The notes below the pieces were generated by a model that saw only the letters and a list, made by a program, of their open reading frames with translations, was not told the DNA's origin and made no database searches. Shown here one piece after another: positions 33,871 to 43,544 of a stretch of 64,000 bases of DNA. Position 1 is the stretch's first letter. The number at the start of each line of letters is the position of its first letter. A program made the translations under genes and the position numbers. This DNA comes from Cyanophora paradoxa (lineage: Eukaryota; Glaucocystophyceae; Cyanophorales; Cyanophoraceae), in NCBI GenBank assembly GCA_004431415.1, contig QPMI01000113.1, positions 124,001-188,000 of the forward strand. The letters run 5' to 3'.

Positions 33871-34825
33871 TCACCCGGCGGCGTCGGTGAGGCTGGCGAG
33901 GAACTCCATGTAGTCGATGGAGCCCGAGCCGTCGGCGTCCACGTGCCGCAGGATCCGCCCCAGCACCTCCCCCGACACCTGCCGTCCCGCTCGGCCCCGG
34001 CCCCGCCCCCGCCTCCCCCGCCCGCCCCCGCGGGGGCGCGCCTTGGCGTGGAAGAACTCGAGGACCTTCGCCAGCTCCTCCGCGCTCACGACGCCTGCCC
34101 GCCCCCCGCCGCCCCCTCGGCCCCCCGCGCAGCGCCGGCGCCCTGGAGGGGCGGAGCGGTCCCCCCGCACCGTCCCGGTTCGCGTCGTACTTCAGGAACT
34201 GCGTGCGGAACTGCAGCCCGTGCTGTCGCGCCTGCGCCCGCTGCTCCCGCGCCCCCGCGTCAGCGCCCGGGGACGGCGCCGTCTGAGAAAGCGGCCGGGC
34301 GCACGAGCAGCTCGAGGTAGCGCTTGACTTCGGCGTCCTGCGCGCCACGGGGCCGTCAGACCGGCTCGTCGCAGCTAAGCTAAGGCGCGGGGCGAGCCTT
34401 GGGGTCCACTTTGACGAGGGGGCGCACGCCCTCGTTGCGGTTGGGCATGTGGCGCCCCGGGAAGGCAGCGCCGTCGAAGACGATGTGGTCTGCATGCGGG
34501 GCCGCCGTGAGCGCCCCGGGGCGCCCGCGAGGCCGCCCGGCGTGCAGCCGGCGTCGGGCGCCGAGCGGGGCGCACCGACGTTGGCGGTCATGGCCCCGTC
34601 CTCCTTGAAGCCCCGCTTGCCCCCGCTGCGACGCAGCTGAGCCGTTGGCCACGCGGCACCCCGCGGCGGGCGGCCTACTGGAAGTCGGCGCCAGCCTGAG
34701 GAACCAGCCCAGGGCCGATGTGGGATGCCGATGAAGCATGGTGGAGGACCTTGGGGGCGGGCGGCGTGCTCCCTCGCGACCCCGACCTCTGCGCGGAGAG
34801 TGAGTCGCGGCGGGCTAGCTAGCAA
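33871..34825 (-). CDS. Two-EF-hand protein (spliced)
   Basis: Read leftward to a stop at 33871. Exons join in frame: GFKEDGAMTANV; then HIVFDGAAFPGRHMPNRNEG to VKVDPK; then DAEVKRYLELLVRPAAFSDG; then LQFRTQFLKYDANRDG; then VVSAEELAKVLEFFHAK; then VSGEVLGRILRHVDADGSGS to the end. Two EF-hand loops are visible: D-A-N-R-D-G-V-V-S-A-E-E, split by an intron, and D-A-D-G-S-G-S-I-D-Y-M-E, both with the expected Asp/Glu ligands. Introns at 33979-34041 and 34338-34397 are 60-63 nt and have GC donors after AAG and AG acceptors. The true start is uncertain; 34825 is only the outer limit of an open frame. Likely calcium-binding; no specific family named. Confidence 0.6.
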
Positions 34826-35215
34826 TGAAAGCTGGACTCTTAGCTAAGGATATGAGCGGGGCGTATAGGGGCCGAGGCTCGGGGAAGCCGGCCCGATCGG
34901 TGCCCGCAGCACGAGGCGGCAGCCGTTTCCACACGTTGTTGCGTATCCCACGCACAGATAAATTCGTTTTCTCGCCTCCAGGAGGCCGCGTTCGACCTGT
35001 CATCGCTCTGTTGCTCTGTTCTTAGATTGCTCTGTGACTGTAACCCCCTGGGCAGGCATTCGTGTACCCAGCCTTCGTCGTGGCTTAGTCTGCGCGTTAG
35101 GATAGAGGCAAGGTAACTAGGTCCCTCGCGGGCGTGGCGTATGCGCTAGGCGAGCTACGGATGCTTTAGGCTCAGCCGGCGTGGCCGTCTTCAGCACAAC
35201 TTGACACACGGCCGC
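34826..35215. other. Intergenic stretch between EF-hand and oxygenase-like genes
   Basis: Divergent genes start on either side, so this could hold promoters for both. No specific motif identified. Confidence 0.4.
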
Positions 35216-37441
35216 ATGGCTGCGGAGTCCGCTGAGGTGCCGGAGGAGTGCGCATGGGCAGCGCCATCGGACGACGCGCGGGCAGCGAAGCGCGCGAGGC
35301 GAACGGAAGGCCAAGGCCGCGAGTCGGCCGATGCATCTCCCGCAATCAGCCTGGCAGCACTGGAGCGCGGGGACCCGGAAGCGCTCGCCAGCCTCTTGTT
35401 GGAGCTCGAGCAGCGCTCATTTTCGTCGCTGGAGCTCGAGCCGGCCGATCAGCAGGTATTCATCGATACGGAAGAAGCGGCGCTCGCGTTCTTCCGCGGT
35501 GCGTCGCGCGAGGAGAAGGAGGCGGTGCGCGTCCTCTTCCAGGACTCGTCGGAGGGCAAAGCGCTCGTGGGGTGTGCACGCGTTACATTGCTCGCACCGC
35601 TAGCGCTCGCCGCGTACCGCTGCTCACGTGTGCGTTCCCGGGCAGGTACAACAGTGTGAGGGGAGTTAAGGAGCTCTTTCGCGTGAGGAGGCACGCCCCC
35701 GGCGAGACGCACCCGTGGCCGAACGCCGTGTTGCGGGAGCGAGCCTCGCTCGCCTTCGCTGTGATGGACCGCGCCGTCGCGGTCTGCCTGGCGGCTTGCT
35801 TCGCCGCCCTTGGATTTGATTTGGAGCACCTTCTCTCCGAGAGTGGCGACCCCGACCCGCCGCGCTCCTTCGCCGCCTCCCCGTTCGACCTCTTCCTGTA
35901 CTCGAACGCCCCCGGGGCCCCGCCCGACGCCCCCAACTGCCACGGTGCCCGCCCGCCCCGTCGCCCTCCGCACCCGTCCCAATGAGGGCGGCGGGGGGCG
36001 CAGAGCACACAGACCCTGGGTGCGCAGGGTCCTCTTGCGGGGCCGTGGCGAGTGCGCGCCTTGAATGCACACGAGCGCAGCTTCTTCACGGCCTCGGGAT
36101 TCGCGTACCCCGACCTGGAGAGAAAGTAGGTAGCGGGCTCCTGCCCGCTGGGCGCCTCTCCGGCTGCCGCGAATCGCCTCGGCGGTGCCTTTAGCCCTCC
36201 TCTAGCTGGTTAGCCGCGCGTCCGTTAGGAATCCGCTCCGTGGGTCGGTTCGGTGAGCTACTCCAGCGGACACCAGCGGCGGCTTCAGCAGCTGCTCTCT
36301 CGTTCAGCCCAAGCACTTCTCTGCGGCAGCGATCGGCCGCCCGCGGCTATGGGGCCGGCGACCTGCGCTGCGCCCGCGCAGATGATCGTCGGTCGTGTGA
36401 GTGCACGCCCGCGTCGCGGCCGTGGGCGTCGCGGCCGCACAGATGCTTGGATTCCTGGCGAGGCGACGTGCTTCTGAGCACTCGGGCGGCCCGGGGCCTC
36501 CCAACCCCCGCCGCAGCGGACTCCGCGCGCGCGCGCGCCAGCTGGAGGAGGTATCTCTCGGCCGAGGAGCACAGGTTGCCGGCTGCGGCCGGCGATGCTG
36601 TGCGCCCGCCGGTTTTCACCCGGGCTCTCATGATCACGGGCTCCGGTTTCCGGCCCTCCCTGGGGTTATAATTAGTCGGCCTTGCTCTCTTAGTGCGCTT
36701 CTTCCCTGCCAAATTGAGGGCTATAGTTCAGGCTCAGCCGCTTCGACCTCATCCTCGCTTATACATCGGTCCTCTCTGTAGGCGCCCTTGTCCTGAGGGG
36801 GGTTATAGTAGCTCTGCTCTGCTTCGGCTCTCTAGGCAGGTGTAGGCAGTGTTTCTAGGCAGGTATAGGCCCCTTTCTCCAGTACAATAGCTCCACCCGG
36901 TCCGATGTCCGAAAGGCTTGTTCCCGTAGGCTCATCTTTCGACTTGACACACTGTGACAGATGGACACTGCAGTCATATCCCAAGCCATTTGTCTCGGTG
37001 TGTGCGAATTCATTTGTAATGACTTCTTCACGGCCTCGTGGAGCCGCACGCCCGGCCTCGCCTGCCTGGACCTCGGCCCCGACCCGCCGGCCTGCAGCTG
37101 GCGCCCCGCGGCGGCCCCGGGCCGCCTCGCCGTCTTCCCCGACCGCGCCCTGCAGGAGATCTCGGGCAGGCGCTTCCCCGCAGGTGCGGGCGCTCGCCGG
37201 TGCAGGCCTCGGGGCGGCGCCCTCGCCCCGCAGCGGCCGATCGCGAGCGCCCGCAGCGGTGCACAGGGTGGAGCGGGAGGAGGGCCCGCCCCGCCTCGCC
37301 CTCGTCTACGAGCTCAGGCCCCGCACCGGCGCGCCCATCGCCCCTCCGCCCTCCGACCCCGCCCCCGGGCCCCCGACCCCAAACCCGGCCCCGGCATCGC
37401 CGGCCGTCGCGGCTGGAGGCGCCGCCGCCGCAGCGCACTAG
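35216..37441 (+). CDS. 2-oxoglutarate/Fe(II) oxygenase-like gene (isopenicillin N synthase type), apparently interrupted
   Basis: ATG at 35216. Exon 1 includes LEPADQQVFIDTEEAALAFF; GT-AG intron 35572-35645; exon 2 has RGVKELFRVRRHAPGE and ends YSNAP...NC; GT-AG intron 35945-36003 joins to give CHEHTDPG, the HxD iron-binding motif. A further GT-AG step reaches FFTAS at 36081. The rest of the core resumes at 37023 with FFTASWSRTPGLACLDLG, then RLAVFPDRALQEISGRRFPA, GT-AG intron 37184-37256, and AVHRVEREEGPPRLALVYEL, giving the second iron His (VHRV) and an Arg in the co-substrate position. Stop 37441. Between the two FFTAS copies lies an apparent 926-base insertion (see 36097-37022), so this copy may not make a working enzyme. 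Confidence 0.55.
36081..36096 (+). repeat. 16-bp direct repeat, left copy (possible target-site duplication)
   Basis: CTTCTTCACGGCCTCG, identical to 37023-37038, within the oxygenase coding exon. Confidence 0.8.
36097..37022. mobile_element. Possible 0.9 kb insertion in the oxygenase gene
   Basis: 926 bases between the two copies of a 16-base exon word. Removing the segment and one copy rejoins the exon in frame (the codons for FFTAS continue to WSRTPGL). No terminal inverted repeats and no clear poly-A tail are seen, so the type of element is unknown; a 16-base duplication would suit a retroposon. An ordinary intron is less likely because there is no AG directly before the right-hand copy. 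Confidence 0.4.
37023..37038 (+). repeat. 16-bp direct repeat, right copy
   Basis: Second copy of the 16-base word at 36081-36096; here the oxygenase frame continues. Confidence 0.8.
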
Positions 37442-37443
37442 TA

Positions 37444-39500
37444 CTAGCCCCGCCTGCCCCCCGGCGGGGCCCGCGGTTCTGCCCGCGGCCACCCCTGCAG
37501 CCGCCCCGCCCTGCCGGGTTGGAGCCCGGTGCCGCGCTGCCTGCCCCCGCCGCCGCCGCGGCGAGGGGATCGTTCTCCGCCGCCGCGGTTGCGGCTGGCT
37601 GCGCCGACGCCGGGTCCGGCTGCGCGACGTCGACCGTTGGCTGCCAGCCCCGGCCTGGGCAATCTGCATTCCGATGCGCAAAATGGGCGAGGAGGCGGTG
37701 GCGCTTGCATCCCACCAGGTTCTTGCGGAAGCGCCGGCGCGCCGCGAGGTCCTCCGGCGGCCGCACCCGCCAGAGCGTGCCCTCGCGCGCCGGGTCGCCA
37801 ATGCTCACCGAGTACTTGAGCGTCTCGTACTTCGGGTGACCCGTTCCGGCTGCCGCCGGGCTCATCGCCGCCTCCCAGGCAGCGGCCTTGTCTTCATGGA
37901 CAAGGACCTGGAGGACCTCGGCTGGCGGCGTCGTTTTGCCGACGTCGTACGTGCAGAAGTTGTAGATCAGCGCCACTTCTCGGTCGTCCTGCGCCACGCT
38001 CTTGAGGATCTCCGAGAGCTGTGAAAACCGTCAGTCCTTTTGATAAAGGAGTGCTTCTTGCGCCAGTTTGCGTTACACGTACCGGTAGCGCTGCCGTATC
38101 TTGGTGTACGGTCAGGGTGAACTGTGCGCACTTGTGGAGCGGCGGCGCAGCGTCGACGGGGCTCATGGTGATTGGGCATGTCTGGAACTGAAGTTTGCGA
38201 GCCTTGCTGAGCTCCAGCAGTCTGTCACAGCGTAAGTACTCGTTCACTTCCGCTCGCGAGGCGGGCCGCACGCACTTCTCAGCCAGTTTGGCGTTGTGGA
38301 TGGTGACGACGATCCGTGGTGGTTCGAGCATCAGCATCTTGTCCCGCACCGCGCTTGGCGTTCCCGCAAAGCCAAGGACCTTGAATCCGAGGCACTGTGC
38401 ATCAACCTGCGCTCCAGGAGCCACGGTCAGCTGCTGGTGGCGGCGGTCATGGTCCGGTCCAGGTCTGGGAACCTTCTCGCTCGGCAGCGGGACGTAGTTC
38501 TTATCCGTCGATACTTCACGTTCGACGGTACGCAGGAGCTCGCGGATGACGTAACGGACGGCGTCGTGCGTGCGCTCTGAGAAGTTGCCGTCGGGGCGGA
38601 ACGGGATCGTGCTTCCGAAAACCGGCGCGCCGTCCATCACCAGCATCGGCGCATTCGCCTTGTCATCAATGAAGATCCGTGCTTGCGGGTTCAGCTGCGC
38701 CCAATCAGTCGACGTCCGGAGAGCGTCTCTTCAGTTTGAGTCCGCCGCGCACCTGAACTGGCGGGCCAATGTAGTAGGTGTTCTTCGCTACTAGTTGTGC
38801 GGTGCCCGTGGTCACTCGCAGTTTGGCGACGGTCGCCTTTGCCCACTGCGACCACCGGGATCAAATGGGGTGGTCGTGTTTGACCCTGCTCACTGGGGGC
38901 ACGCACCCGGCTAGCCGCGGCGTAATTGATGTTCTCCATGACGTCTTCTGGCGCCATGACTCCGATGCAGCCCTTGTACGGGTAGTCTTCGCGGACTCCG
39001 CCGTGCGCGATGTTCCGTTTGGAGATTTCCTGCGTCCCCTCCGTCAGCTGGCCGCAAACGAGCATATGATGTGTACATAAGCGTGTACTCACGTCAAGGA
39101 TCATGGCCCGTCGTTCGCCAATCGGGGCCACGCTCGGCCCGTTGGGGCTGAGCGTCTGGTTCACGTACTTGACCGGGACGAGCTGCAACGGAGTGAAGTA
39201 GACTGCAACGGACTGTGCTGGGGGACGGAGCTCCTCCAGTCCGATTTGCCGATGGCGTTCCGCGGCCGGCGAGCCGTCGCCGGCCTGCGGGTTGGGCGGG
39301 ATCTGGGACTTGCTTGACGAGGCCCGTAGGCAGTTCTTCTTCTTCCGCGCCTCCATCGAAGTCGATGAGATCTTCGTCGAAGGGTTCTTCGCCTCCGCCG
39401 TCTGCGGGCGCCCGGCCGCCGGCCGCGGGTCGTCCCCTTCTCCACCTTGGCGCGGATCCATCGGATCCGCGTTGTGTAGGTCACCGTTAGCGTCAGCCAT
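37444..39500 (-). CDS. Unrecognised spliced host gene
   Basis: Read leftward from ATG at 39500. Exon 1 is hydrophilic, then has VAVYFTPLQLVPVKYVNQTL and ends MILD at a consensus GTGAGT donor (about 39,092). The next exon has EISKRNIAHGGVREDYPYKG and IGVMAPEDVMENINYAA. Further segments: VAKNTYYIGPPVQVRGGLKL (about 38,760), ARIFIDDKANAPMLVMDGAP (about 38,640), VRYVIRELLRTVEREV, IVVTIHNAKLAEKCVRPASR, LQFQTCPITMSPVDAAPPLH, and a last block with DREVALIYNFCTYDVGKTTP. A frame break between about 38,700 and 38,720 may be an intron or an indel. No domain is recognised. Its end is convergent with, and may overlap, the oxygenase gene. Confidence 0.45.
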
Positions 39501-40344
39501 ATGGCCGTTCGCCTACAGATCTGCGCGTGCACGCGTCCGTTAGACGGGCGCCGTGTGAAAGTGACGGCCTGAGCGCGGCCTCGGTCTTCCGCGTCCTGGG
39601 GAGGACAGGCGTGTTTACGAACTGCGGACAGGGGGTCCTGGGCAGCAGCGATGGGCTTGCGCAATGCGCAGCAGTGCAGGCTCTTGCGAGCAGATTGCTG
39701 GGACGCCTCGGCCCGAGGGTCGGAAAGCACTTACCAACGCAACTATCGTCCTACGCTAGCCGTAGAACGCGTTGCTGCGCTGTTCCCGTGCTCCCGCGCT
39801 CTTTTCGGGGGTACGGGGAGGTGTGTCTGAGTGCGCGCGTGACCGCCGCACGACGCCTCGGAGCGACAGGCAAATTTGAATCTCGTCCCTGCAGCTGCAG
39901 CTGCCAAACGATCCCAACGAGTGGGGCGGTCCACTCGCAGCAGTCCGTTTACGGCATATGCCGTCAGTCCTATTACGGCTTATGCCGTCATGTTGCTTTG
40001 GGAACCTCGGCGGCCCCCTGTTCGAATCAGACCCATAGCGGTCTCGCAGTTCCCCACGGCCGCACGAACGCGTGCGCACGCCTGAACATGAGCCCTCACA
40101 CGTGTACGCGTGCTACTTGCTCGCTGAACGCTCTTACGCAGCGGAGACAGGCGCCGGCACATCGATATCCACGTCGACGCTTACGGTCGTGTCCCTGTGC
40201 ATACTTACATGGGAATAACGTTAATGCTCACAGCCTAGACACATGTGCATGCGCAGTGCATGGTGCTCCTATAGCTACGCTTGATCGCCGCAGCCGACAG
40301 CTGCAGCGGCCAGCCGAGCCCGGGGCACGGCATGCACCACTAGA
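39501..40344. other. Region upstream of the LINE coding frame
   Basis: No supported gene. It may include the LINE 5' untranslated region. Two near-identical 14-base palindromes sit at 39951-39964 (ACGGCATATGCCGT, perfect) and 39975-39988 (ACGGCTTATGCCGT). Confidence 0.4.
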
Positions 40345-42766
40345 ATGATGAACAAAAGGAAAAGGAATGAGAGCAAGATAGAAAAACAGAAACCGCCGCC
40401 GAGGGCGCAGGCAGGGCCCTCGCGGAGGGCGCCAGCTGCAGCCCAGACCCTTAGACTACAGGATATCTTCCCCCTCGCGACGTTCCCCGAGGGCGGGGAC
40501 ACCATCGGAATGGCGCCGACAATCGAGAAAAAGAAACCTGAAGGAGTTCTACGGGCCATGACATTTAATGCGAGAGGCTCCAGCGAATCCAAGCTGCAAC
40601 AGACCGAAGACTTCTGCCGGCGGTGGGGGATAGACTTCGCTGGGCTGCAAGAGATCTCTATGTCAAAAGGAGACATCGCAGCCGCGCTCCGCTCGCCCGG
40701 CATGGGCGACCTGCCCGAGGGAGCCATCACCTACGGAAAGATCCTCTGCACGACGAAATCAACCCGGTGGCACGGCCGCCGGGCAACGGAGCCGCTCTCT
40801 GGGTGGCGCCGCAATGGGTCAAGCACCTAACGAAGAAATACGAGGTGCCGGGCCGGATGATCGGGTTCGAGCTCCGGTTCAAAGAGAACCGCCAGCTGTT
40901 CGTCGTAAGCATCTACATGCCCGCGTCGGAAGCGACAGACGAACACCGGCGGGACCAAGACAGAATCCTGCAGGAACTTGAGAAACTGATCGCTGATTTC
41001 AGCACGCGGCCGAACGCGCACCTCCTGCTGCTAGGAGACTGGAACTCGGTGGCGGTCCCGGAACTGTCCCGCGTCCGAAACGGGGCCCCCGTTCCCAGCC
41101 GAACGCCAGAACGAAAGTGGTGGAACACGATGATCGACACGTGGGATCTGCGCGACGCAGCGATCACGCACTCTGCCGCGCACGACAGCGGCGAATGGAG
41201 CGCGGCGCGGGAAGTGACACACAGGACGCACCTTCCGAGAAGCGGAGACGATACCGGCCGCGGCGCTAGCGGCTCACAAGACGACGACGCCGCTCCGACC
41301 GACCTGCCGCAGGACGCCGTCTGGCACGCGGCACGCATCGACGCGGTCCTGGTGTCAGAGTCACTTGACAAGGCGCTCCTGAACGCGCACACCTGCCCGG
41401 CACACGTCGATGCGCCTCACGACTCGGACCACTTCCCGGTGCTCGCGGACTTCTCGCTGGAGGCCGCGGGCCTGAAGGCTCCGACGGGACCGGGACCGCC
41501 GGTCTTCGACCCGGACTCCCGCAAGCTGACGGACGAGGAGAAAGATGAGTTGAAAAGAGACCTCAACAAACGCATCGGCGAAGTGCTGGGCCCAGACCTT
41601 GAGGCGGTCGGGAGCGGCACCCGAGAAGAGCGCCTCGAGCGCCTCGCCCGCATCCACACTGAAAGCGCGCGGCTAGTTCAGAAAGTGGCGAAGGACCACA
41701 AAGCCATGAAGAGCAGGGGCTCGCACCCGACCAAGCCGCGCAATCTGCCATGGCAGGCGAAAGCGGACTCCAAGCTTGGACGGGTTTGGGCCGCATGGAT
41801 GCAGGAACCGAGCGGAATCCCGTCGCTAAGAACGATCGACAAGATAGAGAAGCTCCAGAAGTTCGTGACAAGACAGGAGGGCGCGCGGCCCTTCCCGCTG
41901 CGGCCTACGGAACGGAGGCAAGCGGCAGCTAACGCTGGCGAGGCGACTGCACCAGCGCCTGCCTCGGACCCTAACTCGCCGGACCAGCGCCCGGACCCCA
42001 CTGTACCCCCCCAGCCCCTCGACGCACGCGACGGGCATACGAAGCGCGCGCACGCAACTGAAAGAAGACTGGGCATCTTTCTTCAGGGAACTGAAAACCT
42101 GGCGGAACCGCACCAGGCACGACCTGCAGAAACTGCGGCGGCAAGACAAAGCAGCAGACATTTCCAGGGCCGTAAAGAACCGGCTAGCCGACTTCATGGA
42201 CGGCCGCCGCCTGGGGGCATACATAGCCTCTGTGCTCGAGAAGCCTAAGAGCCGGCCGATAATGCACATCACCCGCCGCTCGCAAGACGGAAAGACGTAC
42301 GAGATCTATATATATATACGGAACCGGCAGAAGTGAAGCGGCTCCTACGCGAACATTGGAAAACTTGGTGCCAAAGACGGCAACCCCGAGTGGGCTGTAC
42401 TGTCGGGGAGGTGCCGGATAGCGAGCTGAAAACAAAAAACGGAAAGCGCCTGCTTGACTTCTGGCAGAAAGAGTACAAGCCGCGCGGGAATCCGGCCCTC
42501 TTCGAGAACGATATGGCTGTGCCATCCGAAACCGAGCTAGGGGACTACATCAAAACGCTAGGCAACACGGCAGCGGGGCCTTCTTACCTCTCCTACGCTA
42601 TGGCAAAGTTCCTGTGGGCAAAGATCCCCAAGAAAAAGGAGAGGGCCCCCTCGGGAGACCAGGGCCGAGCCGGCGCCCCGCAGGCGGCGGAGGAGGAAGA
42701 AGAGGAGGAGCCGGAGCCCTGGGGCCGGAGGCTACTGCACTCGATGGTAGCGGAAACGATCCGTCT
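40345..42766 (+). pseudogene. LINE retrotransposon, 5' part: AP-type endonuclease and linker
   Basis: Left half of a non-LTR retrotransposon polyprotein. The endonuclease-exonuclease-phosphatase fold is shown by MTFNARG (about 40,559), GLQEI with the catalytic Glu (about 40,640), FVVSIYMPAS, LLLLGDWNSV, and the terminal SDHFPVLADF (about 41,430). The enzyme nicks target DNA to prime reverse transcription. The frame breaks at least three times: near 40,750-40,790, near a C run at about 42,010, and at a TA repeat near 42,310, after which the frame 42,310-42,766 resumes with RLLREHWKTW and a Glu-rich linker. The copy is therefore degenerate unless the indels are sequencing errors. The protein is cut off at 42,766 by the inserted virus-like element; the rest is at 60,137. 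Confidence 0.8.
42759..42766 (+). repeat. Target-site duplication, left copy (ATCCGTCT)
   Basis: Eight bases repeated exactly at 60129-60136. The element inside starts GTTGTA and ends TACAAC. Joining across one copy keeps the LINE reading frame. Confidence 0.85.
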
Positions 42767-43267
42767 GTTGTATACAGAAGGAAGGTAGACGCGACACCTC
42801 CGCTTCGCTCCGGTGTCGACCTTCCATCTGTATTTAGTTACTTCTAACGATTTTGTTTCAGTTTTCTATAGATTTGCGATATTGAGGTGTAAACTGAGTA
42901 TTAACTGAGCTCTGAGCACGGCCCCCTTGCGTGCGGTCTGAAGCTATCTTAAACAGTTAATTCAGGTTCATGCTTAGCCCTGTAGCGGGTGATACTGTTG
43001 AGGAAGCTGCCCGAGCTCGTGACGATTATGCTTTAGCACACACGCCGGAGTCAGATAAACCATTTCTGAAACTGAACTTTCCTCCGGTAGTTTGAATCGA
43101 AACGGTTGAGGGGTTTCCGATTTATCTATTTTTTCGATTTTAGCACGGCCCCCCTGCGTGCGGTCTGAAGCTGAACCGTTTACGATTTCAGGAGATTAAC
43201 CTCCGAGTTTGCGTAAGGTCTGAGGCTATCTCGATTAGTTAATTCAGGTTCATGCTTAGTCGATTGC
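42767..43267. repeat. Left terminal inverted repeat of the PLV (about 500 bp)
   Basis: Outer part 42767-42975 matches the right end imperfectly (GTTGTA start, hairpin, TTTAG(T/C)TAC, CTGAG words, then GAGCACGGCCCCCTTGCGTG). The inner block 43140-43267 is an exact 128-base reverse complement of 59782-59909. About 165 bases between (roughly 42,975-43,139) have no partner on the right, so the left repeat contains an insertion or the right a deletion. Confidence 0.9.
42773..42832. repeat. Terminal hairpin at left end of the PLV
   Basis: Stem of 14 + 7 base pairs: 42773-42786 with 42819-42832 (one mismatch) and 42792-42798 with 42812-42818. A loop of 13 bases and a 5-base bulge. Lies 6 bases inside the element end. 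Confidence 0.8.
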
Positions 43268-43544
43268 TACAACTAGTTCTGATCCGTGGTTTTAGCTACT
43301 TTCAAGGGAGAATCGACGAAGTTCTGGGTTAATGCCACAGAATGGGAAATCCCAGTAAATGAAATAAAATCGAGTAATGGTGTAACGTGGTGTAACGGTG
43401 AAAGTGTTCTTGTTTTCTGTTTTTTTTTCAAACGTAACTAATAAATGCGCTTTAAAGGAAAAGCGATCTCTAATAATAGGAAACAAACAAAGATTGTGCG
43501 CGTTGAAATTCGAAATTAAAATCTGATCCCTATTTTAACCGAAA
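43268..43544. other. AT-rich leader before PLV polymerase
   Basis: 277 bases between the terminal repeat and the polymerase ATG; AT-rich with no gene. Likely promoter region. Confidence 0.5.

Noticed and set aside
40000-40035. TGTTCGAATCAGA, tRNA-like T-arm
   Set aside because: Only three base pairs in the stem and no other arms.
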